NCBI GenBank assembly: GCA_964425225.1
Contig: CAYRMD010000002.1
Coordinates: forward strand, 54,610-118,609
Source of the DNA: BPJU01 sp964425225
GTDB taxonomy: Bacteria; Planctomycetota; Planctomycetia; Pirellulales; Pirellulaceae
Reading direction: 5' to 3'
Length of the DNA stretch: 64,000 nt
Position numbers and translations under genes: made by a program. A model generated the notes under the pieces. That model saw only the letters and a program-made list of their open reading frames with translations. It was not told where the DNA came from and searched no databases. The stretch's first letter is position 1, and every line of letters begins with the position of its first letter. This document shows, piece after piece, positions 17,947-26,809 of the stretch.

Positions 17947-19890
17947 ATGGCGCATGCATCGGACTTGATCGTTACCAATATCGAGCAGTATTTGGCACAG
18001 CACGAACGTAAGGAGCTCTTGCGGTTTCTTACGTGTGGCAGTGTCGACGATGGCAAGAGTACTTTGATCGGCCGCTTGCTTTACGATACGCACACGATCT
18101 ATGAGGATCAGCTTCGTAAATTAGAGCAGGATTCCCTGAAGCACGGCACGACCGGAGGCCGATTCGACCCGGCTTTAGTCACCGACGGTCTGAAAGAAGA
18201 GCGCGAGCAAGGTATTACGATCGATGTGGCCTATCGCTATTTTTCTACGGCCAAACGGAAGTTCATCATTGCCGATACACCGGGGCACGAGCAATACACG
18301 CGGAATATGGCCACCGGTGCCTCGACGGCCGATCTAGCCATCATACTGATCGATGCTCGGCATGGTGTGTTGACGCAAACGCGCCGTCACTCGTTTATCG
18401 TCTCCTTGCTGGGAATCCGTCACGTTGTGATAACCGTCAACAAAATGGACTTGGTTGGCTTCAGCCAGGAGGTCTTCGAACGTATTCACCAAGACTATTC
18501 GGATTTTGCCGCACGACTGGATATTCCCGATTTGCATTTCATTCCTATCTCAGCACTGTGTGGTGACAATGTAGTCGAACGCAGTACCCGCATGCCCTGG
18601 TATGACGGTCCCACCTTGTTGGGACTTTTAGAAACAGTCCACATTCGTTCGGACCGAAATCTGGAAGACTTTCGGTTTCCGATTCAGTGGGTAAATCGAC
18701 CTCATTTGGATTTTCGTGGTTATTCGGGCACGATTGCTTCCGGGATCATTCGCCGAGGTGAAGAGGTACTGGTTCTGCCCTCGCGGCAAAGAAGCCGTGT
18801 CCGGAGTATTGTGACGTACGACGGAGAGCTGGAGGAGGCGTTTGCCCCTCAAGCCGTCACCCTTACCTTGGAAGACGAGATCGACATCAGCCGGGGCGAC
18901 ATGCTGGTGCGTCCGGGCAACGTGCCTCGAGTTGCTGATCGTTTCGATGCGATGATTGTCTGGATGCACCAATCGCCTTTAGTTCCCGAGCGGCCGTATC
19001 TATTAAAACAGACGACCAAAATGGTAATGGCGACGGTGCGGGCGATTCGGTACCGCATCGACGTCAACACCTTGCATCGCCAACCGGCAGAGACGTTGCA
19101 ACTAAACGAGATCGGGCGATGCCATTTGAATCTGAACCAGCCGCTGGCCTTCGATCCATATCGCCGCAATCGGGCCACCGGCGCATTCATTCTGATTGAT
19201 CGGATCAGCAATGCCACGGTGGCAGCCGGTATGATTCTGGACCGAACTACGGCTGACGAAGAAGGCCCAGCTTGGGACGAAGTTTCGCTGGTGAAGGCTG
19301 CTCCCAGTCCGCCGACCTGTATTGCGGCCGAGGAGCGCCAACGTCGCTATGGCCAGCGACCCGCCACCATCCTGCTGACCGGCTTGACCGGTAGCGGGAA
19401 AAGCACGATTGCCCAAGCCTTGGAACGGCGGCTTTTCGATGGTGGGTACTATGGCGTGGTTCTCGACGGACAGCATTTGCGGCGTGGGCTAAGTAAAGAC
19501 CTCGGTTTTTCGGCCGACGATCGCAGCGAGAATCTTCGACGGGGTGCAGAAATCGCACGCCTATTGAACGATGCCGGTTTAATCTGCATCGCTGCTTTCG
19601 TCGCTCCCAGCGAGCAGATGCGGCGCAAAGCAGCGCAGGTCGTCGGCTTAGAACGGTTTCTTGTGGTGCATGTGCAAGCCCCAATCAACGTCTGCCGCCA
19701 GCGCGATCGTTCCGGGCATTATAAGCAAGCCGATGAAGGCTTATTGACCCAATTCCCCGGAGTTTCCGCGCCCTATGAACCGCCCATCGAGCCGGATCTC
19801 GTGTTGTCAACAGATCAAATGAGCATCGACGAGTGTGTCGAACGGCTTTTCACCTTACTTACGGAACGTGGTATCATCGGACTTGCATGA
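17947..19890 (+). CDS. cysNC: Sulfate adenylyltransferase subunit 1 / adenylylsulfate kinase fusion
   Basis: Bifunctional protein of 647 residues. The N-terminal CysN part is an EF-Tu-like GTPase: TCGSVDDGKSTLIGRLLYD (G1, about residues 30-46), DTPGHEQYTRNM (G3, about 108-119) and VNKMDLVGF (G4, about 162), then two beta-barrel domains. From about residue 470 the CysC part begins with the P-loop TGLTGSGKSTIAQALERRL, then VVLDGQHLRRGLSKDLGFSADDRSENLRR and the lid region. It therefore both drives APS synthesis and can phosphorylate APS to PAPS. The CysN-CysC fusion is common in bacteria. The two activities sit in one operon with an APS-type CysH, so PAPS may serve sulfotransferases instead of reduction (inference). 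Confidence 0.95.
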   Translation: MAHASDLIVTNIEQYLAQHERKELLRFLTCGSVDDGKSTLIGRLLYDTHTIYEDQLRKLEQDSLKHGTTGGRFDPALVTDGLKEEREQGITIDVAYRYFSTAKRKFIIADTPGHEQYTRNMATGASTADLAIILIDARHGVLTQTRRHSFIVSLLGIRHVVITVNKMDLVGFSQEVFERIHQDYSDFAARLDIPDLHFIPISALCGDNVVERSTRMPWYDGPTLLGLLETVHIRSDRNLEDFRFPIQWVNRPHLDFRGYSGTIASGIIRRGEEVLVLPSRQRSRVRSIVTYDGELEEAFAPQAVTLTLEDEIDISRGDMLVRPGNVPRVADRFDAMIVWMHQSPLVPERPYLLKQTTKMVMATVRAIRYRIDVNTLHRQPAETLQLNEIGRCHLNLNQPLAFDPYRRNRATGAFILIDRISNATVAAGMILDRTTADEEGPAWDEVSLVKAAPSPPTCIAAEERQRRYGQRPATILLTGLTGSGKSTIAQALERRLFDGGYYGVVLDGQHLRRGLSKDLGFSADDRSENLRRGAEIARLLNDAGLICIAAFVAPSEQMRRKAAQVVGLERFLVVHVQAPINVCRQRDRSGHYKQADEGLLTQFPGVSAPYEPPIEPDLVLSTDQMSIDECVERLFTLLTERGIIGLA

Positions 19891-20037
19891 TCGAACGTAT
19901 GCGGTATTGACTAGGCGTTCGCTCCGGGGGAAACGGTCCATCCGCCTGACGCGATCCTTGCCTACCCGGTGACCTAAGTGCCAAACCGGCTCGGCGAAAC
20001 TGTGGAAGTTAGCGACAACTGTGGGGAGAGTCACTTT

Positions 20038-23000
20038 ATGGAGCAAGGACACAAAACGTTTCGGGGGCGATCCAGGATTCGCCTTTTGGGTCAGCCATTT
20101 CTGGCAATCGGCCTGTTGTTGTGTACCGATGATGGGTTTCGCACAGTTCAAGGCCAGGAAGATCCATTCGCTGCATTAATTCGGCCTACCGAACCGCTGT
20201 CACCCGAACAAGAGCGCGAACGTTTTCAGTTGCCGCCGGGATTTGTGATCGAGTTGGTGGCGGCGGAACCGGATATTCTCAAGCCACTGAATTTGGCTTT
20301 CGATGCTCGCGGGCGCCTCTGGGTCACCACAACCCAGGAATATCCCTTTCCTGCTCCCCCTGACCGTCCTGGCCGCGATGCGCTCAAAATCCTACAGGAC
20401 ACCGATGGTAATGGTACGTTCGATAAAGTGATTACGTTTGCCGACGATTTGAACATCCCTATTGGAGTCTATCCGTATCGACAGGGGGCTATAGTCTTTA
20501 GCATTCCCCATATCTGGTACCTGGAAGACACCGACAAAGACGACCGGGCGGATCGCAGAATACGCCTTTATGGCCCAATGGGTTATGAACGCGACACGCA
20601 CGGGATGAACAATGCCTTCCGCCGGGGGCTAGACGGTTGGCTCTATGCTTGTCACGGCTTCAATAACGAAACGCGCGTTGCGGGCAACGATGGTCACGAA
20701 GTCCTCATGCATTCTGGTAACACCTATCGTATGCAAGTCGACGGACGACGGATCGAACAGTACACCTGGGGCCAAGTGAACCCGTTCGGTATGACCATGG
20801 ATCGGTGGTTCTACCTTTACACGGCCGACTGCCATTCCAAACCGATCTACCAATTGATCCGTGGTGGATACTATCCGAGTTTTGGGAAACCCGACGACGG
20901 CCTCGGCTTCGTGCCACCCGTAATGGACCACGCGCACGGTTCCACGGCCATTGCCGGGGTAGTTTGTTACGAGGCAACGCAGTTCCCCGAAGAGTATCGC
21001 GGTAACTTTTTTAGCGGGAACGTCATGACCAGCCGCGTCAATCGCAACGCTGTGGTTTGGCAGGGCACCACCCCGAAACTTGTCGAACAACCCGATTTCG
21101 TTACCACTCAAGATCCATGGTTCCGTCCTGTAGATTTGTGTCTGGGACCAGACGGATCGATTTACATTGCTGACTTCTACAACCGAATTATTGGCCATTA
21201 CGAAGTGCCCTTGGATCATCCGGGACGTGATCGGACCCGCGGACGAATTTGGCGTATCCGGTATCTAGGTCCTTCGCAGCAAGGAACGTCTAAAACAGTA
21301 TCGCTTGTGCAAGCCGACATCACTCAATTACTCGAAGCCCTCGCTGACCCCAACCTCACCGTGCGTTTATTGGCAACCGATCAGCTTTCGGATCGCATCG
21401 GAGTAGAATCCGTGCCATGGATACGTCGGGCGGTCCACGAGAGCGATTCGCCATATGTGCGGGCTCATGGACTGTGGGGCCTCTTTCGGCTGTCGGCAGT
21501 TGATGCACCATTACTGTGCCGGTTGCTCGACGATGCGTCACCACTGGTTCGTGCCCATGCAGCACGTGTAGCGGCCGAGTTTCTTGGGTGGGATCCGACG
21601 TTGGCTGAAAAGATCAAGGGAGCTTTGCGCGATCCGGAAGCGCATGTGCGGCGTGCTGCGGCCGGGGCGCTGGGTGTGCACACGGAAATCGATGCCTCCG
21701 AAGTTCTAATCGACACCCTTCTGCGAACCGATCCGTCTGATGTGTTGCTTGTTCACACACTGCGTATCGCGTTGCGTAACCAATGTCGGGATCCGGCTCG
21801 CCTGGAAAAACTTTGGCCTCTGGCAAATAACCCGCTTGCTCGCCGGCAGATGGCGTCCGTAGCCATCGCACTACCGCATGCACAGGCCGCTCGATGGCTA
21901 CTTGAAACCTTTCAGCCAGACGCGATCGAACAGACGCAGGCGGTTCGGTGGGCCTATCATGTGGCGCGATACTTGGAAACTAGGGAACTGCCACAACTGA
22001 TCGATTGGATCCGGCACCGTTTCCAGGATCAACTTGGCGTACAGTTCGAGCTGCTACAGACGGTGCTAGCGAGTCTGCGGGAGCGAAACGCTGATCCTAG
22101 GACGATTCGATCTTGGGCCGTAGACCTTGTCCGCGCTGTACTTGCTCAAGCCCCACCTGATCCGTGGATGCACCTGCCAGTCAAGCCCGGTCAGATCACG
22201 AATCCCTGGACGATCCAGCGACGGCAGTCGGCCGACGGGCGATTGGATCCCTTCTTGAGTACGCTTCCGTCGGGTGAGGCGACCACCGGACGCCTTCGCT
22301 CAGCCAGCTTCGAAATCCCGGAACAGTTTGAGTTTTATATAGCCGGACATGGGGGTTTCCCACATCTGCCCGCACAACGCAAGAACCGGGTGATCCTGGT
22401 CGATGCCACATCCGGCCGGGTCCTGCGGGAGCAGTTAGCACCGCGAAACGATTTGGCCCAGAGAGTTAATTGGCAGTTGGGTTCTCTCAAAGGTCAACGA
22501 GCTTACCTGGAGTTAATCGACGAAGATGACCAGCATGCGTATGCGTGGCTGGCCGTTGGACGCTTCCAACCGCCCGTGGTGCGAGTACCGGAGCAATCGC
22601 CGGCCGAATGGTCGCGATGGGCGACCGCCGCTTGCCAACTGATTGGGCACTTGAGTTTAAACGAGCTGGCGGCGGAGCTGGAACGTTTATCGGAACCTGG
22701 TCCGTACGACGTCGTTGTTCAAGCAGCCGCTTTGGAGGCCCGCTCACGCCTAACGGGTCGGCCTGAGTGGGAGTGGTTGTCGGTAGTGGTTCAACAACCG
22801 GATTTACCGGAAACATTACGGCAGTCGATCGGTGGGCTGCTCAAGGAGTCGCAAGCCGCTTTGTATCGCGAGTGGCTGGAGAAATCAATGCGGAGTGGAG
22901 CAGCCGCACTGCAGAAGCAGTTAGCGGAAAAGTTAGTGACCAACCGTGCCGGAGCGGAGTTGCTCTTGGATTGGATCGAGCGCGGTGTTGCCTCGGCACG

Positions 23001-23634
23001 CCTGCTGTTGCAGCCCCAGTTGCGCCAACGGCTGGAGCAAGCTCTGCCGCCAAGCGCCGCCGTGCGTATCGCTCGGCTTGTGGAGCAGATGCCGCCCGCC
23101 AAACAACAGATCGAAGCGCTAATCGAACAGCGCCGGCACGTGGTACTGGCCGGAACACCGGAAGTGGAACGAGGTGCCGAAGTGTTTCGGCGAGCGTGTG
23201 CGGCGTGCCATCAGCTCAATGGTCAGGGTGCCATCGTCGGACCTCAACTGGATGGAATTGGGCAGCGCGGACTGGCTCGCATTTTAGAAGATCTCTTGGA
23301 TCCCCACCGCAACGTCGACATTGCTTTTCGCACGGAAACCCTTCAGCTAGATGACGGACGTATTTTGGTCGCCCTTCCCCGCGGCCAACGAGGGGCTCTG
23401 CGCGTCTACGCGGATCAGGAAGGCAAAGAGTTGGCGATACCAGCCAATGCCATCGAACAGCGACGCCCGTCGAATCTGTCTCTGATGCCCGACAACGTCG
23501 CCGCAGATCTTCCGGAAAAGGACTTTATCGATTTAGTGGGTTATCTACTAACCCAGCGCACGCCCAGCAACGGGGTTCTGACAACCGATCGTTCCTCGAA
23601 CGGGCAACCGATAACTCAAGGAGCCGCACGATGA
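20038..23634 (+). CDS. PVC-type secreted dehydrogenase with HEAT repeats and C-terminal cytochrome c
   Basis: Large exported protein of about 1198 residues, one of the expanded PVC paralogue families. A signal peptide (LLGQPFLAIGLLLC, cleavage near GQEDPF) is followed by a beta-propeller-type membrane-bound dehydrogenase domain: RFQLPPGFVIELVAAEPDILKPLNLAFDARGRLWV, ILQDTDGNGTFDKV, GLDGWLYACHGF, DHAHGSTAIAGVVCYEA, FFSGNVMTSRVNRN. HEAT-like helical repeats fill roughly residues 420-700. The C-terminal haem domain has EVFRRACAACHQLNGQGAIVGPQLDGIGQRG (CAACH, about residue 1053) and the family ending FIDLVGYLL. The substrate is unknown. ATG 20038 has GGGGAG nine bases upstream. Its stop overlaps the start of the creatininase-like gene. 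Confidence 0.9.
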   Translation: MEQGHKTFRGRSRIRLLGQPFLAIGLLLCTDDGFRTVQGQEDPFAALIRPTEPLSPEQERERFQLPPGFVIELVAAEPDILKPLNLAFDARGRLWVTTTQEYPFPAPPDRPGRDALKILQDTDGNGTFDKVITFADDLNIPIGVYPYRQGAIVFSIPHIWYLEDTDKDDRADRRIRLYGPMGYERDTHGMNNAFRRGLDGWLYACHGFNNETRVAGNDGHEVLMHSGNTYRMQVDGRRIEQYTWGQVNPFGMTMDRWFYLYTADCHSKPIYQLIRGGYYPSFGKPDDGLGFVPPVMDHAHGSTAIAGVVCYEATQFPEEYRGNFFSGNVMTSRVNRNAVVWQGTTPKLVEQPDFVTTQDPWFRPVDLCLGPDGSIYIADFYNRIIGHYEVPLDHPGRDRTRGRIWRIRYLGPSQQGTSKTVSLVQADITQLLEALADPNLTVRLLATDQLSDRIGVESVPWIRRAVHESDSPYVRAHGLWGLFRLSAVDAPLLCRLLDDASPLVRAHAARVAAEFLGWDPTLAEKIKGALRDPEAHVRRAAAGALGVHTEIDASEVLIDTLLRTDPSDVLLVHTLRIALRNQCRDPARLEKLWPLANNPLARRQMASVAIALPHAQAARWLLETFQPDAIEQTQAVRWAYHVARYLETRELPQLIDWIRHRFQDQLGVQFELLQTVLASLRERNADPRTIRSWAVDLVRAVLAQAPPDPWMHLPVKPGQITNPWTIQRRQSADGRLDPFLSTLPSGEATTGRLRSASFEIPEQFEFYIAGHGGFPHLPAQRKNRVILVDATSGRVLREQLAPRNDLAQRVNWQLGSLKGQRAYLELIDEDDQHAYAWLAVGRFQPPVVRVPEQSPAEWSRWATAACQLIGHLSLNELAAELERLSEPGPYDVVVQAAALEARSRLTGRPEWEWLSVVVQQPDLPETLRQSIGGLLKESQAALYREWLEKSMRSGAAALQKQLAEKLVTNRAGAELLLDWIERGVASARLLLQPQLRQRLEQALPPSAAVRIARLVEQMPPAKQQIEALIEQRRHVVLAGTPEVERGAEVFRRACAACHQLNGQGAIVGPQLDGIGQRGLARILEDLLDPHRNVDIAFRTETLQLDDGRILVALPRGQRGALRVYADQEGKELAIPANAIEQRRPSNLSLMPDNVAADLPEKDFIDLVGYLLTQRTPSNGVLTTDRSSNGQPITQGAAR

Positions 23635-24455
23635 GCAAAGCATTGACCGAGTACCGGTACAATCGGTTAACGTGGCCCGAAATGAATGACGCGATTGCCG
23701 CCCAGAAACTGGTTATCCTACCTACAGGTTCCACTGAGCAACACGGCCCGCATCTCCCTTTGGATGTTGACGTGTTTCTGTGTGAATCCGTCTGTTTGGA
23801 AGTGGGACGCCGTGCTGCGGACAAAGTACTCGTGCTACCGCCGGTCGCATATGGCCTCAACCTACACCACATAGACTTTCCAGGAACTATCCATATTGAA
23901 CCGGAGGTGTTTATCGCCTTTTGCTTGAATATCACCAAGAGCGTAGCCTATCACGGATTTCAAAAGATCTTGATCGTCAATGGTCATGGCTCGAATGCGC
24001 CTCTCATCGATATTGTGGCGCGAAAGACCGTTTTGGAAACGCCAGCGCTTTGCTTTGCCACAACCTATTTTTGGTTCTTGCTAGACGAATTTCAAAAGGT
24101 CCGTGAGACGCCGATCATGGCGCATGCGGATGAATTCGAGACCTCACTGTATCTTTACTTGGCTGACGACCGCGTGCAGATGGACAAAGCGGTGGCAGAC
24201 AACGACCGCATGGGAAAATACGTGAGCAGCGACAGTACGCCGAACTATTACGTGCGATTCAATGATTACTGGGGCCGCTGGACGCGCACCGGCGTGCATG
24301 GGGATCCGCGTCCCGCTACGGCTGAAAAAGGCCGTCGTATCTTCGAAGCTGCTGTCCAGGGGTTGCTCGAGCTTGTGGACGAATTGCGGCAGTGGCCGAT
24401 CGACGAGCGTGCTGACATGCATCGTTTGGCACCGGCACGTGCGATCCGGTGGTAA
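23631..24455 (+). CDS. Creatininase/creatinine amidohydrolase family protein
   Basis: Metal-dependent amidohydrolase fold, 274 residues. Family motifs: ILPTGSTEQHGPHLPLDVDVFL with metal-binding E, H and D, LPPVAYGLNLHHIDFPGTI, ILIVNGHGSNAPLI, and the second metal/catalytic motif MAHADEFETSLYL. Members include creatininase, formylglycinamide hydrolases and mycofactocin peptidase; the true substrate here cannot be read from sequence. The ATG overlaps the preceding stop (ATGA, 23631-23634), so translation is coupled to the PVC-type dehydrogenase. The pair therefore probably acts in one pathway, for example cleaving an amide product. Confidence 0.88.
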   Translation: MSKALTEYRYNRLTWPEMNDAIAAQKLVILPTGSTEQHGPHLPLDVDVFLCESVCLEVGRRAADKVLVLPPVAYGLNLHHIDFPGTIHIEPEVFIAFCLNITKSVAYHGFQKILIVNGHGSNAPLIDIVARKTVLETPALCFATTYFWFLLDEFQKVRETPIMAHADEFETSLYLYLADDRVQMDKAVADNDRMGKYVSSDSTPNYYVRFNDYWGRWTRTGVHGDPRPATAEKGRRIFEAAVQGLLELVDELRQWPIDERADMHRLAPARAIRW

Positions 24456-24522
24456 GCCAGGCGGGGATTCTCGCTTGTAGTGCCCGCGTTCATCCGGGCC
24501 TCTTCGCTCCCTCTCCGACTTC

Positions 24523-24540
24523 GACCCGATAAATCGGGTC
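24523..24540. repeat. Perfect palindrome between convergent genes
   Basis: GACCCGAT-AA-ATCGGGTC is an 8-base perfect inverted repeat between the convergent creatininase and anti-sigma genes. A weaker hairpin (GCCCG and CGGGC around 24482-24498) precedes it. There is no T-run on either strand, so it is not a classical intrinsic terminator, though it could slow polymerase or be a protein site. Confidence 0.35.
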
Positions 24541-24566
24541 AATACAAACGGGGGGCTACTGGCTGG

Positions 24567-25550
24567 TTAATATCGATACGGACGGGGAGATACCTGACTG
24601 GATCCGAGCACGACGTCGTCTTTTTCGACGCCGGCAGCGATCCAACCTCGTCGATTCCGCAAGAGATGTTCGTCGGTACCCGGCGCGCAGTAGCTACACA
24701 CGAACTGTACGCGGCCATCTTCGAAGAGCACATTGAAACCGCGTCCGCCGTGATACGGCGGAATGCGATCCGGGTGCAATGGAGCATCGGACGCCCATGC
24801 GAACCAGGCACGCCCTTCACGACGGGCTGAGCCATATCTGCCTCCGTCGACCACTCCCAAATTGTAGGCAAAATGGCCGCCAGCCATTTGACGGAGCCGG
24901 AGGAGTTGCTCGCCGTGAACCGCGAGCAGTTCGTTGACACGGGGCAATACAAAAACTGCCGATGGTTGTGGTGCCGAGGGGCAAAGCACCACATGATCGC
25001 TGTCGATCAATCGTATGTCGCGCAAGACAACCGGAATAAATCCCGCGAACGAAAGCGGTCCTTGCTCGGGGATAAACGGCAAACATCCGAATTGCTCCGT
25101 ATAGGCTTCCATGGCCAGTCCCAGGCGGCGCAAGTTTTCTTGACAGAAACTGCGGCGAGACAATTCCCGGCTATTGAGGACTGCGGGGAAAAACAAGAGG
25201 AACATCAGCACCGCTACACTAATACCACACGCTACGTCCAACCAACGCGTCGGGTGCTGCGGCACCGCGGTGAGAATGGCCACTTCACCCGATGCTCGCT
25301 CGATACATTGCAGCGTCCGCGGCACAAGATCTCCCGGCGGTTCGTATTCCTCCCGGCTCTCCCGAAGACCATTCACAATGTCTTGAAGCACGTGCCACTG
25401 CTGCTGCCAATGGGGATCGATCGCAAGCAGCTGCTCGATACGCGCCCGCTCGTCGCTGTCTAATTCCCCAAAATAGTAGTCGCATAAGCGCGCGAACACG
25501 GATCGCCAGTGGCGGTGCTTTTCACCACTATTCGCCGTATTGTCCGTCAT
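24567..25550 (-). CDS. Anti-sigma-factor-like membrane protein with DUF1559-like (H-X9-DG) tail
   Basis: Single-pass protein of about 327 residues. The N-terminal cytoplasmic part LCDYYFGELDSDERARIEQLLAIDPHWQQQWHVLQ resembles the anti-sigma domain paired with ECF factors, but lacks the HxxxCxxC zinc motif. A transmembrane helix (VACGISVAVLMFLLFFPAVL, about 105-124) follows, and then a periplasmic segment FCQENLRRLGLAMEAYTEQFGCLPF plus HGGRGFNVLFEDGRVQFV, which are hallmarks of the planctomycete DUF1559/prepilin-like H-X9-DG domain, here with ten residues between H and DG. The ECF gene lies about 250 bases upstream on the same strand, so an anti-sigma role is likely. ATG 25550 is chosen; a TTG lies 24 bases further up. 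Confidence 0.65.
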   Translation of the reverse strand: MTDNTANSGEKHRHWRSVFARLCDYYFGELDSDERARIEQLLAIDPHWQQQWHVLQDIVNGLRESREEYEPPGDLVPRTLQCIERASGEVAILTAVPQHPTRWLDVACGISVAVLMFLLFFPAVLNSRELSRRSFCQENLRRLGLAMEAYTEQFGCLPFIPEQGPLSFAGFIPVVLRDIRLIDSDHVVLCPSAPQPSAVFVLPRVNELLAVHGEQLLRLRQMAGGHFAYNLGVVDGGRYGSARREGRAWFAWASDAPLHPDRIPPYHGGRGFNVLFEDGRVQFVCSYCAPGTDEHLLRNRRGWIAAGVEKDDVVLGSSQVSPRPYRY

Positions 25551-25801
25551 CGGCGTGCCCTGCCTTCTTTTCAATAGTCGTGATCCGCCTCCTGCACGAC
25601 CGACTCCTGCCCCCCGTGCGATACCAGTCGACTGTGACTTGCCGATAGCTTCAACCGGCCCACGTATCGCCCATTGGGGAACTATTGATTGTCGCTTTCA
25701 ACCTCCATCTATCTTACTTACGTTTTCCAATCCCTCGTAGTTCGCTGAACGCCGAAGGTAAACCTAAGGTTGGACTACCCTGAGCAAGCCTTCTACATAG
25801 C

Positions 25802-26566
25802 CTAACCGTTTGGCTGGCCCGAAGCGTCCGTGTCGGCAAGATGGCTTAATGGCAACACGGTCCGGGCGGAGTTGCGAGCGGTAAGAACCTCCGAGTCTAC
25901 ATTTCGGGGCACCGCGCGATGCCGCAAGCGCAACCATTCGGCCAGTCGCTCCATCGCAGCGTGAATCCGGCTCTTGACCGTACCGACCGGTACCGAGAGC
26001 GCTTCGGCTGCTTCGCGATATTTTAGTCCTTGAAAGTACACCAGTTGGATGACTTGTCGCATCGGTTCCGACAGCGAATCGACGGCGCAGCGCACGGCGT
26101 GCGCATCTTCGCGTCGTACGACTTCGGAAACCGGAGACGGATGAGGGCTTTGCAACACTTGAGCCAGAGACGATGCTTTGTCTCCAACAGCTTCTTGCGC
26201 ATTGCGATCCAAACTGACGTAGTGGTGGCGGCTGGTACGCCGCTGATAATCAATTGCTAAGTGCGTCGCCAAAGCGTACAACCACGGTCGAAACGGCCGC
26301 TGCGGCTCATATTGGCGGCACTTCAGGTGAACCTGCAGGAACGTCGCCTGAAAGACGTCTTCTGCCGACTGTGCGTCGCCTAAGTAGCGCCGCAAATAGC
26401 TGTAAAGTTCGCGCTGGTATCGCCGTACCAATTCGGTAAATACATCGCGCCTGAAGTTGCGGCAATATTGCACCATGAGCTCTTCGTCCGACCATTGATT
26501 CAGCGGACGCAAGCTTCCGGAGCGCTCATGGCTTGCCGTATTCCTTACCAGTTTCGCGCGACTCAT
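25802..26566 (-). CDS. RNA polymerase sigma factor, ECF family
   Basis: Sigma-70 family factor of ECF type, 254 residues. Region 2: SDEELMVQYCRNFRRDVFTELVRRYQRELYSYLRRYLGDAQSAEDVFQATFLQVHLKC, then RPWLYALATHLAIDYQRR. Region 4: AVDSLSEPMRQVIQLVYFQGLKYREAAEALSVPVGTVKSRIHAAMERLAEWL, including the helix-turn-helix. The linker and about 35 C-terminal residues are longer than in a minimal ECF, which is common in planctomycetes. ATG 26566 has GAGG seven bases upstream. It probably forms an operon with the anti-sigma-like gene downstream. The permease gene at 26810 is divergent and shares the upstream region, so could be a target. Confidence 0.92.
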   Translation of the reverse strand: MSRAKLVRNTASHERSGSLRPLNQWSDEELMVQYCRNFRRDVFTELVRRYQRELYSYLRRYLGDAQSAEDVFQATFLQVHLKCRQYEPQRPFRPWLYALATHLAIDYQRRTSRHHYVSLDRNAQEAVGDKASSLAQVLQSPHPSPVSEVVRREDAHAVRCAVDSLSEPMRQVIQLVYFQGLKYREAAEALSVPVGTVKSRIHAAMERLAEWLRLRHRAVPRNVDSEVLTARNSARTVLPLSHLADTDASGQPNG

Positions 26567-26809
26567 GGGATCCTCGCTTGTGTTGTTGCCTCATGCTTAG
26601 CAACCGACTCGTTACCGGGCTCCTTATAGCATAACCAATGTTCCCGCCGTTGCGAACAGAAAAACCCTTGCAACTGGCCGGACTTCCGGCCAAAATCGCC
26701 CCTAGTTTCCCACGGTTCCTAGGGCCGATCCACCAATGGGCCGTCTGGTCCGAGTAGCAATGGTACCGAGTAGCAGTTTTGCAACAATTATGCCGATGGA
26801 GATGCACCC

